From Lineus longissimus (Eukaryota > Nemertea > Pilidiophora > Heteronemertea > Lineidae), in contig NC_088309.1 in assembly GCF_910592395.1 (NCBI RefSeq), positions 11,474,501 through 11,538,500 of the forward strand: DNA of 64,000 nt, written 5' to 3'. The notes beneath the pieces were generated by a model. It was not told the DNA's origin. It did not search any database and saw nothing but the letters and a program-made list of their open reading frames with translations. The translations under genes and the position numbers were made by a program. Shown in pieces: positions 1-13,735 of the stretch (the stretch's first letter is position 1; each line of letters begins with the position of its first letter).

Positions 1-680
1 TTGAGCAAATGTAACAATGGTAAAATGCTTTGTTTTTTTAACACTAGTGACATTACGACCTTTATTGGAAACACCATGGTCACCACTGATTGGCCTTTAT
101 TTGATAGACATTGGCGCAATCATCACAACCGCAAAAACAGATTTGCCTTTACTGGAGAGGTACCAGTCGCAACAATCAAAACTGATTCGCCTGTACTTGA
201 GAGACGACATCAGTCACAACCACCAAAACTGATTTACCTTTACTTGAGAGACCACATCAGTCACAACCATAAAACCGATTTACTTTTACCGGAGAAATAT
301 CTGTCACAACAATCAAATCTGATATCAGTCACAAACATCATAACTAACTAGCCTTTACTGGAGAAACTTCTGCCACTTGGCAATTACAATGTAGGCCTTT
401 ACATGATTATTGAAGAGACATCAGTCACGTCCACCACAGCTGATTGGGACTGACTGGAGAGATTCTGGTCCACTCCACACCATGAGGCAAAATCCTGCCA
501 GTGTAAGTCAACAGTCGCCAAAATATTATTCGTGGCAACTTGTGAATAGAACTGATCAAGTCTGCTGACAAGGGAGACAAAAAACCCTCTGTCATGTCTG
601 TGTCACAACTATCACAACTAAGAGGTCTTTAAAGGAGACTTCTGTCGCAACCACAGACGATATTTGCCTAGAGATTTTAC
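1..680. repeat. Degenerate minisatellite, ~46-bp unit
   Basis: Successive units restart at about 85, 138, 181, 228 and 274. Each carries a block like 'actgatttgcctttactgg', then 'gagagac', then 'catcagtcacaac'. The pattern decays after about 360 but recognisable pieces (gagac, cagtcac, gcctttac) continue to about 680. The array runs off the left edge of the window. Open frames over the first 350 bases are repeat translations, not a gene. Confidence 0.75.
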
Positions 681-3600
681 CAGATACCGAAGTTTCGCCA
701 CCGCATTCAGCTTCTACTAAATATGATACCTCCGTATATATGCCGATAATGGATTTTATTTTAGATCCCTTTGTTCAGTATCAGGCCTTAACTGCAAAAC
801 GTTGAGTGAATAGGAATAAGGAATGCTGTCAATTGATATTTACATTTTTATATTGGCTGAGGCCTATTTTCGTTTTTTGTGATTTGTATCCCTGGGGTCG
901 TATCAATGTATGACTAAATACTTTATTGAAATTAGATATGCCTTCAGATACACTGGAGGCAGTCTTAGGTACCGTATCTCTAAAGTGGTAGACGAACTCA
1001 GAAAATAGTGATGCATCGAAGATCGACAGTATACTATGCTGTGGTATGAATATTAAAGTCATGGATATTAGTGTCAATGTACTACGTAATATGCAAACTA
1101 CGTGTACTCTGTTCAGATACTTTTTTGAATGCAAATACGACAGCATGGATGATTGAGTATTAAATTAAGTTTTAAATACTGTGAGAATAATCTATGCATT
1201 TGAAAAAGCCGCTCAGAGACGTATTTTATTCCACCAATGGCATTAGTTGTACTCTGTTTATTTGAATGTATAGTTGCAACGCTAAGGCAATTGTCACGAT
1301 CATAACAAAGGAACTGATTTGATATTCATCTTTCACTTGGAAAAATATCATCATATTCATGTAACAAATAGCTAATACGGAAAACAATCATGATTGCATC
1401 ACACGTATCATCTAGGTGATACTAGAACTCAGAAAAAAATTAGCAGACTTTTTATCACTTCCCATTGCATTTATATGGATCCCGAAAAAACATCCTAACT
1501 GGCAATACTTATGAATATTATACAAAAAGGCACACAATGTCATACAGTAACTAACTGGATAAAACCAGATACACATCATCATAATACGCCTAGCTGTTTG
1601 ACAATCCTGTCTACACAGGGTGTTCCAAAAAATGTACACATTACATGGCGATACTTGGAAACCGTAGAAAGTAAAACTAAATCATTGTGCATGGAACTGC
1701 CATTCAGATTCCTTCATAGTTTTTTTTTCACCAGTTTCATCATCTTTCAGCCTGAATAACCCTTTGAAAGCAACATCGTCCTGGCAAGCCACTTTCTGCC
1801 TCATTAGATTCAGACAGCCACATGCGCCCATCCCATTCCATATGACTCTTCGGAATATTGAGTGCTAGTTATAACCTCATATAGTTCGATTTTTCGATTT
1901 CTTGTCAAAGTAAACATAGACCTAAAACTAGGACGAAAATGTCGTTAAAGTTGTGATTTTGTTTGGTATAACACTCTCGAGCCATTTTTCGGTACCTACA
2001 CTCATAATTTTTCGTCAACTCTGGCATATTCCATATTTGGTGATGAAATAAAGAAAAGTTAGACAATGCATAAATATTTCCATTGCACCCATTCAGTACA
2101 ATTCTAAAATGGGTACTTTTTGACATACACCATAGTGTATGCCAAATACATTCAATAGATGGTTATTGTCATCTTATGCATAATTTATCAGATATCTATA
2201 CTCGATCAAATGGCTGTAATTTCTCACCAGCACAATGGAACGCCCTGGGTAGATGGAGATTCAAAGCGATTTAGACTCTGTAGGGAAAGTGTTTGGGGTA
2301 AATCTTCTCGTTATCGCATTCAGGTGTATGCAAATTTATCCCGAATTAACCCTGATCCAAAAGTTTCTAAACGCAACTCGTATTTTCTAAAGATTCATGA
2401 ACCCAGATTTTCATCGGTCATCATTTATTTCATTTTGGTGATGTGCTACCATAGGCGTCGATAAACAATGTAACATGCGGTTGACACAAAACAAAACACC
2501 AGATGTTATGTCGGCTAGTGCATTTAGAATGCTGATAAAGAGCAAAGCTTTTTTTATAAGGTTCATCCGCATTAGTTGGATTTTTACAATAATCAGCGAA
2601 AATCCAGATAATTTGAGTCAAATCAAAAGTTAAAAGTGATCAGTTATTCGACTGGCGAAATGTTAGTCTGGGAATACCACTTTTCATCCAATTAAATGCT
2701 CGAGCTCGGCTATTTTCTGCCGCTGACAAAACAGGGTGTCTACCCCAGTGGCATGGGAAGGGACCTTTGCTAATGTCCTACAGTACCAGTCACGCCAGCT
2801 TCATCTGCAGCTTGTTGCCATAGACGCTTTTATCGACGTTGCGCTGGACTTCCGTCGGCGATGTTTAAACGTTTCGAAGTTCGTACGCCACTTTGTCACA
2901 GTTAAATTTGTTCTCTCGGACGTGTGCTTCTCCGAGACCTGCACGACCTCATGAAGACTTTGACTCAAGAACTCACAGCAGGCGTTGCTTCACTCTCACC
3001 AACCTGTAGTTAACCAGACGCAAGTCCACCCTCTAATTGCAACCTTAATTATAGTCGGACAGATTGGCGCACCAACATCATGGTTGGGGAGGCTGAGCTG
3101 GTATTGTGCGCCTCGCATATGCTTCAAAGTTTCGGCAATGTATTTTATTTGCCATCACTTCATGCAGCAAGTTTTCTGCGGAGTTGAAACGAAGAGAAAC
3201 ACGCGAATGAGGTATAATAATGCGAACCCCCCCGTGGTGAGGATATTGTCCCGTATGACAACGAAAGCGGGATAGGCGCAGCGGAGGGTTCTCCCCCGCG
3301 GCAACACGCCTTTGTTCTGTCTTCTGCTCAATCGGCTTTTGTTGCCGGCAACAAATTTGCCTATTTTGCACGATTGATAGTTCGTCCGGGACCTGGAGTA
3401 GTCGTGTGCGTCCCCCCAGGCAGGACTCGGTCGAACGGCTTTCCCTACCGATGTATCACACGAACAAAGTTCCGTGATAATTCCCTTTGATTGTGTTAAA
3501 TTGCCTTATATCTTTGGATCGACAAGAGTCGAATGCTCAAATTCATTTCATGTAAGTTTGAAGAGATTTCAGTGTATTTGTGTTCGTTGGCATCGAGGAA

Positions 3601-6600
3601 TACACGTGCCTCGTTATTATGGTCATCATGGTCATTTGCGTGCATGAAACCATTTTGAAATGCTACTGAGTTCGAAGGGATACGCTCTAGTTCGACTTCG
3701 AATTCGACATTGAAGTACATGTATTAAAGAAATTACGTCAAATTTCACCTTACAGGTCGACCAGAACACAGTTACTCATAAGAATTTTCAAATTTACAAA
3801 TTCCCGAAAGACCGCTATGGTATCCAAGTGGTGTAAGCTATGTTATAAGAAGGTATCAGTGATGGACCGATAGATGTACTATCCTTAAGCATACCTGCCA
3901 AAAACAATGGCGTATGAACCATCTCACGCGAACCTAGTATTTTCTTGTACGTATCGTGTGACGTTTATATACAAACTACTTTTTGGATCGGATATCTTTC
4001 AAATTTCGTTACCTCTGATAGGAAGTGAAAAGCCGGTTATCAATGTTGATAGGAACTGTCAAGTACAAGTGATTGACTGTTCGCACGCCAGACAAACGTA
4101 TACACCTTTCTTCTTACACTTCTTTTCCTCCTGCGGGGAACGTGTCGGTGAAATGATTTGGATGGCCAGCATATCACTGCAGTCCCCCATAAAACAAGTA
4201 GAAGAGACTGGAGGGATAAGCCGTTATTTGAAGATAAGGTACAGAGAAAACCTCCCTGTCGCTCGGTTTTAGCCGAAAAATTGGGGACGCATTATTCATC
4301 ATTATCCAATAGCCATACATTATGTTTTCTTTCTGAAGCGAGGTCTTCGTTACCTGCTTCAAAACATACACCGGTACATTTGATAACATCATCAAAGGTT
4401 TGCTCAAGTGCAGGTTGGTGAGATAACATATCTCGTTAAAACATATTCTCTAAAAAATAGTTTCATAATTCCGTTATTATTAGCTCTGTCAGTATAACAT
4501 ACGAGTATCGCAAGTGAGTACGCCCAGACAGAGCAGAGCCTAAATTACCTTTACTCAAAATACAATTCGTCGTTAATAGCAGTGTCCTCTTAATCGATTA
4601 TGACAAGGTAAGCGTGAGGCGAACAACCAGACGCACGAAATTGGCTCCGGTCTCCGACTTTTTGCCAAGACATGGCCAAGATGATCAATCTGCAGAGGCT
4701 CCAACGTTTGTTAGAAAAAGCCCATTTCTGGAGGCTCCAAGCCTGTTTGGCGCAGGAATGCTGGCGTTGCGCACATGTTTAGGCCGTTCACAACTGACAG
4801 ACGCCGGGCTACAGCATCAGACTGGCTCGGGAGAACGGTAGTAAAGTCTGCGAGCAGCGTCTATAGTGAAGTACTGGACTACAAGAGGAATGAACGAGCA
4901 CTACTGTATAATTAACGTGGCGTCTCCGCTCACTGGGAGACAAGATCTGGACAGTTTTTGACTCGAATTTCTCAACACCATTGTGAAATTGTTTACGGTT
5001 TCTCAGGCAACGATAAGATGCAAGCGATTGAAGTATGGCCTGCGGAGGCAGGAAGCGAGGCTCCAGGTTTCTACTACCTCCGAAGATGAGTGACCTCTCA
5101 TTTCTAACTGTCTGCACGGTGGCCCTGCTACCCATGACGTAAACACTATTCATTGGTCAAAAGTCAATCATCATGGAACATGTTTTTGAAATATCAATGC
5201 GTAGACTGGCCATGCTCACGGTCAAGGTCAACATCAACGTCTTGCCACATGTTTATTTGAATTCAGTATAATACAATTTCAATATTGCATAATCCATAAT
5301 ATGATTACCGTATTTATAGAAAGAGTAGAAGCCTCTCAGAACATCATGCTTTATTAATGACGATAGACAGACAGTCTCCCAACGTACTAAATGTTTAAAT
5401 AGCATTTTTTAGTTATGCCTCAGAACCATGGGCTGGCAGCCGATGCCTTAAAATGGCTCCCGTTCGTGCGTTTTCATTGCATTTACTGCATCAGTTTGAC
5501 CTGTCTGTTCATGATATAGAGAAATACACAGTGTCTTAGTGCAGTCATTGTACATGCGAGTTTGCTAAATCTTGTTAAGTATAGTATTTGCATAAGTGTC
5601 TACCCAACGGCATTTTTTGCTTACAAGTTATATTCAGTGCGTAATTACACAATTAGAACTACATGTATTTGAATTCGAGTCGTAATTTTATATATAAGTT
5701 CTAAACGAACGGAACAGGCGTTTCAAGTATACAAATCTCAAAATCAGGATCAAAATAAGATCGGTTTTATCGAAGAATCGGTCGTGTGGGCCTTTTTGTG
5801 ATGCACGCTGTGGCGTAGCACTTGTGCTCCATTGGACCTGTCAGCCAGAGCGATGAAGTATCTGTTCTACTCGAATCTTCACACACACGGGTTATCTTAT
5901 CTCCTCTCAATGATTGTGGCTGTATGCTTGACTTGAGGGGTAAACGTTTACTGTCACTTTTCACTACATCGTTAACCAGTGATACCAGCAGCCTCACCAC
6001 CGGTAATGATGATTTACGTCCGCTGCAGCAAGTGTTACGGCCAGTTTTTCTTGAAAGCCTTGAGCGAGGAATAGATTTTTGACTATAGAAGTCAGCGCTG
6101 GATGCGTCGGATTTCTAACCATCTGATTCAAAATTCTTTTCTTAATTCGTGTCAATTGAAATTATAAATATCACCATCATCAGTCTACTGCACCTACAGG
6201 CGGCCAGAAGCGGCTACCTACTAACCCATTCTTTGACTGTTCTTTGCATTCGTTACATTCTTTACATGGCATTTCTTACATTGTGCATCGGATCACGTAC
6301 AATTTTCCGTAACAGTTTAAGAAAGCGGTATCATCATTCAGGTAACGTGTCCTTTTTGCCCTTAGCAAATCAATTTGTCATGATACCGTAGCCAGGTTGA
6401 AGTACAATGTAAAAAGAAAAAGTCTGAAATGCTCACTGACAAAATTGGTAAATGTAAGTTTTTAATAGTAAGACGGTTTGTGCCGAGAAAACTGAATACG
6501 GTGAGTCGTGCAAGAAAAGTCTTCATCTCACTTAACGCGAGTTGGCTGCCCTTCATGCCCATGGCGAATCCGGTTGATATTCGTCACTAAATCACCTGTT

Positions 6601-9600
6601 CACGCTTCAGTGGCCTGTGCGAACCTTACACGTGTCTTTAAACCATTATGCACGCATTTACTCCTTGTAAACAACGACTGTCGTGATATATTACTGCTCA
6701 TCACGAAAGCCTCGCTCCGGCGGACATTTATCGAAAGGAAGATACCGAGGCGACGAAGCATGTCATCTTCCGACCGAAACGTATCGGGAAAGCATCAATG
6801 GAGTGTTTAGCACGGAAGGTACCTGACTAGCGGACCGGTTACCCCGCGAGTTCGCTACGGCGTGATATGATATGAGAAATGGCAGTATGAGAACGAAGAC
6901 TGAGAGACCACCGAGTGAGGATAAGGCTGTGCTGGTTACTGTTGCTTTCAGCTGGGATGGCCTGCTGGGAGTTTGAGCTTCTGTGGTTTTGTTTTACGCG
7001 GCGAATCCAGAGCACACCATTGAGACATGCAATCACCTGTACAGTTTGCAAATAATGCTAACGGGTTTTCTTCAGTGGAGCTAACAAGAGTGTATAGTTC
7101 CAATACAATTTTGTGCTCTAGGAAGGGACCATCAGCACTCTGCAATTCGATCATGCTCTAGACTTTACAACCACTTTCTTCCGAACGACTGCAAATTTGT
7201 CCCCTAACCAAATTCAGGACCCAGGAACATCTACGAGGTATCTATCTCCTTCCTTCTGTTCACTGTCTCACCGATTATAAAACGGTGTAATTACATCCCT
7301 CGGCTGAAAATAGCCAAAATTGCGATGTTGTTAAATACCGGGTTGAAGACTGAGAGACACGGCAATCTTTCTCAATGATAGCGTCATTAAACGCCTGATC
7401 ATAGCAGTTCAGACTTGCTTGAAAGGCCGGGGTAATTTTGCACAATTGCAGGCTACACGTGTAATTGCTCTCTTGTCTCGGAGGTGTCGAAATCGACAGG
7501 AAACTTGCCCGGAGCTACTCGGTGATTGCGTCACGTTAGTCAGTGGCAAGAAGCAATTTCAGCGCCTTTGGACGAGGGAAGGGAAATTACCCCGACAATT
7601 GATTGTCAGCGGAAGGTTTTATCTTACCGAGGTAGATAGTTCAGCAGGGTCTGCTCATTGTGAAAGTGAAACATTTCGAGCGGCAACGGCAGGTTGCTTG
7701 TGATACGTGATGTGACAATTCTTAGAAAGACAAATATGATCTTTGGTCAGCCTAGAAGATATAGTCATGTAAAGTTTGTTTATTATAATGTCACCCAGAT
7801 TTGACCAAAGAGAAACTCTTAACATTCAAACTCCTCTCTCTCTAACGCCTGGCGAGAAGGCAGACTATACCGTAGGTTCAGCTATAGCTTGAGCTAGCCT
7901 GAGGAAAAACCAACCGGTCACATCGGAAAGTGCTAAAACAAATAGGGCTCGAATATTCGGCCTTAGTCTTTTCTGTTGTGCTGAATTGACATTTGACATA
8001 TACCTCCTCCTATCCAGTCGAAAATACTACTTGAAGTTGAATTATTTTTTAACCAAATCCTGTCAACCAACGTTTAAAAAATATCTTTCAGTCACAAGAA
8101 TAACATCTATTCATGCCATTGTTCATGTCTCTACCATTGTTCACAACGCACCAGCGGCATCGCACGAGCAAATCCCTTCCGTTTCCGGTAAATTACGCAT
8201 TCGCCTGGATCTCATTTTCTGATTGACTAGAATTGGTGACAGGTGTTTGGCCTTGGTCGAATCGTCCAAGTTTGCTAGTTCCTTCACGACCTGTACGACG
8301 CTGAGAACATATCGTGATATTTTCAGTAAAAACGAAGCTATTCCGATTTCGTTTTTAGTGAAACAGTGAGCACAATAATCCAGGAACTTGACTTCAATCT
8401 GCAACTTTTTTTGCCAAAGACAAATCAAGTTATGTTGTTAAATCATGTTTCGGACAGAGGAGGGGGGGGGGGCTTTTGATGTACTTTCTACAAGATCCGA
8501 GACCCTCACACTTCAGGCAGTTCAAAGCGCCGAGTCTGGGGGGGGGGGGGGGCTGTATGTGCGAATGATGTAATGTATGGAGAGTAATGTTTGCATTGTC
8601 ATTATATTGAATAACAAAGAAAAAAACTTAAGGAGAGAGAGCGTCACTCTTTCCTCTACATGACACAGGACATTTACAAATCTGCTTTGCACGAATATGA
8701 ATTGTGTTTCTTCCAACTATATAAGCGGGGGTATGACCTGAATAGGGTAAATCTGGCTACATTATAATCCGACGCTTCTTCTCATTCGTAATGAAAGCCG
8801 CAGTCTCCGGCTACAAAAGATACACTATGCAGTGGGCGTAGAAATTCAAATATTGATTTTCTCGAAGCGTCCGTATAACGGAATTACACAGGAGCATGGC
8901 TGGAGAAGGTGGATACATATTACCGTACGTCCGCATAAAATAAACATTAAATTACTTGATAGGAATGAAAATATTCTCTGGCTATTCCCAGGCCAAACTG
9001 TAAGTGTCACTGTTTTTATTTGTGTGTAATCGCTGCGCCTCTCCCCTATAAGATCCTTCCTTCTTCCTTTCAAGTTTCGTGAAAATTATTTTTCTTCTTC
9101 TTCGTTATTTTTGAATGAAGAAGAACTGTATTTCGATTGCCTACGAATCAAAGTAATTGTTGCACATCCCAGGGGTGAGCAGGAGCTGAAACCCGCAAGA
9201 TTTGGACCAGATAATTATTGACAAAATTGGCCCTACCATTTGAATTCAATGTGTGAGTATGCATGCAGCCAGGTTATACCACAAGTGAGTCAACACACAA
9301 TCTGCAGCATCAAAAAACGGCCCTCGGGGGCACCAGACAAATGAGGCGAAATCGACCGAGTTACTTCCAGCCGACACCTGGGAAAACGCGTGGTCGTTGC
9401 GTCGTTATTTCCGTGGCCCTGCTCCCTCTCCAGCAGTGCATTCACCGCAAAAGAAAGCAACTGCTACTCGTCCATATCAAACCGAAGCCACCCATTGTGA
9501 CATCCCACTCATTAGGATCCAAATTAATTATCCAGAGTTGAATCCCTTTATAGGTGATCGATTTTGAACCTGATTACGATGATGCCAAACAGCGATTAAC

Positions 9601-12600
9601 TCCAACGCGGATGCTGAGACAACAATGTCAATTAATTCCTGGCTGACAAGATCACTGGAGCGGTTAGGTGAACAATGTTGAAGATGCGATTATTGATGGA
9701 AGACTGGACAAGGGGCGGATGGAGGAAGCTTACCAGATTCACCTCGCGCAATCATAAACTGTAATATCGTCCTCCGATCGTGATAATCGTCGCATTATCA
9801 TGCTCACGTTGCAACAATCAACTACCGGTATAGTGGCTCAATTTCCTACATGTACATCCAGCATTGGCGCTGCTCATATCTTTTGTCAAAATCTCGAATC
9901 ATTTGTCTTGTATATCATTACACCATTTCAGTTATTTTCTTCCTCGTTGCATTGAAGATCAAACCACAATTTAGACACGTACATGTAGTAGCTCATAGCT
10001 CCACGAAGGTCTAAGTTACATCTCTGTCGAAGCCCTGACTTTAGCTGTCATTTTAAAGAAAACAATATTTTGGCGAACAGCCGGATAATCAAATTTCCCC
10101 TCTTTGATTTCCCAAGGACATCTGCACACAGATCTAAGTAATTCTCCACAATGGTCAGTTGTGAAATTAATTTCGGGCTCTGTTTTATAGATTAGTATAG
10201 AGAAGAAAGATCACAGCTGATAATATGGCTATTGGTGCTTTTGGAAGACACGATATTTGTGTCATTGTCAGATTATCACGTTCATAGTTTGATATCTGGT
10301 ACTGCATCGATTACATAACATGCCATTGTGCAAACCAACAAAGGGCGGGCAAGGATGAGTTATAATTGGAACATCAACGCGGTTGATCACGGACAAAGGT
10401 ATAGATGCGCCCCGTGAGGACAGCATATGGTCAGCGGAGGATAAAACAAAGGGCAACTGGATAGGCTGGACCTGTCGCAATAGGACAAAGATTGGAACGG
10501 CATTTTGCCATCATTCTTTGAAGTACCGTGCATACCAGAGATTAGGGTAAAGGCTAGTATTTATATAGTTTTAGGAAACGTTTCATTAAAATTATAGGTA
10601 CTTATGTTCTTGCTCTATTTCACCCGATTTCTTCAAAATGATTTATCAGGATTTGATTTCAATTAGTATCAAGTAATAACTTAGCATTCTTCTCGGATAG
10701 ACTGCATTTGAATAACCAATGCCATGCATGTACATACATGTATTCTCTACAGCAAGTTCCCATTACTTGGTGAAGCCAGCCTCTGGTCTTTCGGCGACCA
10801 TGTCAATGACGTCTTAAGGTCGCAGTCACGGCCGATGTGGAATTATTTTCAGAGTTAACAAGATTAAGCTAACAAAAATACATTAAAAAGTAGCCGGGAT
10901 AGGTGGCTTCTCGAATCTACATGTACTGTACATCGCAAAACACATCTATTTTTTTATAAAATCACATTCTGATCTGCTTCTAATTCCACATACAACGCAT
11001 GCTGTACGCCATGGTTCGACCCGTTCCGCCTCGCCACCCCGACACTGGAGGACAATTAAATTTTGATGGCGAATAAAACATTCAATGTCCCAGGTGACTT
11101 GTCCGCGCGAGCAAACCGATCGAGTTTGCAGTGTGTTTATGATGAATCAACATTTTATAGATATTTAATGAAGATATCTCGATTGCGTCGGCCCATGGGA
11201 CCAGTCATCAAGGCATAACCGATTTGCTACGGCCGCCAGATACAGATTCTTGCTATATGATGTCACTTGCAGATACATGTAGTAGGGTATTAATTATAAG
11301 TGACCGTACACCAGATTCTGACATGGAATCAGGTTATCAATTCGTATATGACAAATCGCAAGTAAATCTGTTCTTTTGACAATTCTCGAAATAGAATTTA
11401 TCATTGTCCAATCATTTTCCAGAGCAGGTCTCCCAATTCGTACTTTCCATCATGCCGACACAATACTCAGCATCCGCGCAACCTTGTTCCCTTTGGGTTC
11501 AGCACTTAAGACCTCCTGATGAACTTGGTACTTTCCGAGGCCTCGAAAGTATAATTTGTCGTATACACGTAGCTTAAAAATCGTTTATAGCATCAATCAC
11601 AAAATGTTTTATATTTTAGCGAGTCTTGGAGCTTGAACTTCAAACAAAACTTCATAAGCCGGGTGAAAAATAGCTTGGAGCAAAATTGCCTGTCGCTTAA
11701 ATCCCCGACCAAGGCGGTGGGGAAGTATAGAGATGAACACAATGCTCTAAACGCAAGACACAATGGGGGATTAAACTGTACGTTCACGATGCACAATGAG
11801 CGATTTCACTGGGGGTCGAGGGGAGGAAAGGTAACGGTACAATTTCCCTCCGGTGGGAATGCGCGTGTGTTGCTGAACAACCCCGAAGTTTTCGTGTTAT
11901 ACAAGTTAATACATCATGCTTGTTATGAATGAATTTTCTTTCGTATACTTTCATTCTTTTTCAGTTTTAGCACTTTGTTTTATGCATAGTACATAATCTT
12001 ATTTACTTCACGGTATCCGGTCCATCTATCACAATGTCTGCCATTTGTCCACAAGGAGCAAGTGTGACAGTCCGTATTATCACGGATGTCCCTGAGTATA
12101 GACGACCGTGCTGTTAACTGGATAGGCATGGTGTTTCCTGTGTTGATCAAGCCTGAATCTTCGAGGAAGTGCTAAGACACGGTGAGTACGCCCGTGACGC
12201 ACCCAATATTGACGGTCGCGGATAAAATATCGAAATACAATATTGGGGACAAGGAGATGAACACGAGCGATGGACATTTTCAGCCCGGTACTCCATTTTA
12301 TCGCAATGTTGACAAGACGCCATCGGAATATTTCGTTATACATCGCGGGAGAAAATCACGCCGGAACGTGGGATATGGCCAAGCGTTTGCAATCTACTAC
12401 ATATCCGCAAATAAACGAATGCAACAACAGTTACATGTATGCAGAGGTTTTCGTAAGCAGTTTCAACAGAGCTGTTGAGTCACAAATGAAATGACCCAGG
12501 GACAGTGTGCTCACATTGGACAACAAAAGACAGGTGAACGGCACTATATTTGTCCTGCTCTCAGTTTGCAATGGCCGTCATCAAAATGAATACCGGTTCT

Positions 12601-13448
12601 CTTCCATTCGACTATCAGTGCATACGGACATTATTACATGATCATCGCGAATCCCCGTACCTGATTGGACAAACAACATCATGTGACCATAAAAAATGAT
12701 GCTGATCTGTTCACATATCATTATTTGTTAACCACTCATTGGTCGAAAGATTGCATTGAACTTTAAAAATGGTGAATTTATCATCAGTAGTGTGTCGGAA
12801 ATTCGTGGTAGTCAAGTAGTAAAGAAAAGAAAATATACCCCGTTTGATAGGCAATATAAGATTTTCTGTCCCTCGAAATGTGATATTACCCTCGGCCTCC
12901 AACCTCCGGGGATATCGCATCCCTAAATCCAGAAAAATCCATATTTCCCAATACAAATGGCTATATTTGATAGTGTCACTATTTAAAAAAATGGACTGAT
13001 AGAATAAAGCAACCCTCCTCTGAACGGTGAAACCATCTCCTCTCTACGCGCGATAGGAAACCCGCATCGAAGTATGAAACAGTGACATTCGGTAGGCGGC
13101 TGTTCTCGACAAAGGCCGAATTTTCATTTAAATACAAATGCCAGATTTGAATGATTTTGAAGTGATTTTATCAAGCGCAAGGTGCCAGTGCGAGAGATGG
13201 CGACAACAGCACAAACCCGGCCGTGGCAAATTTGTCACAGTCTGAATTAAGTCATCAACCTGTGCCGAATCTATTTTTGGTATTTTGTATAAATTCACCG
13301 CCGCAAGAGGAAGCAGGCCATGGGCGTAGCGGTCTGAAAATTGGTGGCCATCTGTGCCTGTCGTCTGTTAGTCATGTCATGTGCGCAAGCGTCGTACGCC
13401 CAGCGCGCGCACCGCCGCCTACAGCAATGAAAATTTAATCAGGCCTAC
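681..13448. other. No gene recognised; intron 4 or 3' side of Islet
   Basis: I read this stretch on both strands, looking for the Islet C-terminal exons (the conserved PPWK..LSDFALQ-like block and the LPDTPNSM-like tail), and did not find them. The open frames are short, overlap on opposite strands and show no domain. Notable local items are G-runs of 11 and 15 bases near 8.5 kb and several TACATGTA palindromes (for example near 3717, 5662, 9849, 10919 and 11274). If the gene continues, intron 4 is longer than 13.4 kb or its last exons are too diverged for me to see. Confidence 0.5.
8462..8552. repeat. Two poly-G runs (11 and 15 G)
   Basis: Uninterrupted G runs lie at 8462-8472 and 8538-8552. 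Similar homopolymers occur at 18313-18325 (13 G) and 55461-55473 (13 C). These are slippage-prone and may be length-variable or assembly-uncertain. Confidence 0.9.
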
Positions 13449-13735
13449 CTTTTCTTGCTGTTGCTGCATCTGTTTCATCAATATACTCCGCTTTTTATCC
13501 TTGCATCGTTTGTTTTGGAACCAAACTCGTATTACTCTCGGGCTCAGATTGGTCATTTCTACTAATTGTTCCTTCATCAATGCGTCAGGCCTTGGGTTTG
13601 CGTTATAACACGTTCGTAACGTATGAAGCTGTTTTTCATTCAAGACTGTCCGAACACGCGTCGTCTTCTGTTCTGTTTTGTGTACGTGCGGCCGGATGCC
13701 TCCTGATCTGCTATTTGGCATCTGTTCGGCGTGTC
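13449..13735 (-). CDS. ISL: Islet exon 4: linker plus homeodomain
   Basis: The exon follows a 3' splice site (gtttcag) and ends at a GAAAAG/GTAGGC donor in phase 0. It codes residues 165-259. After a short Ser/Gly linker and the Islet-type IRPHVHK stretch comes a complete homeodomain with [17 protein letters not shown] in helix 1, [11 protein letters not shown] in helix 2 and [18 protein letters not shown] in helix 3. It ends in a Gln-rich segment (QMQQQQ) that vertebrate ISL1 also has. Reading past the donor gives only nine more residues before a stop, which supports splicing here. Confidence 0.97.

Noticed and set aside
1616-1660. Mariner-like end (acagggtgttccaaaa)
   Set aside because: No inverted partner end was found within reach, so no element can be defined.
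2736-3275. Plus-strand frames near 3 kb in a GC-richer patch
   Set aside because: No conserved motif. The composition shift alone does not support a gene.
11593-11932. Open frames on both strands around 11.6-11.9 kb
   Set aside because: Each is the shadow of the other, with no recognisable content and no fit to the missing Islet C-terminus.
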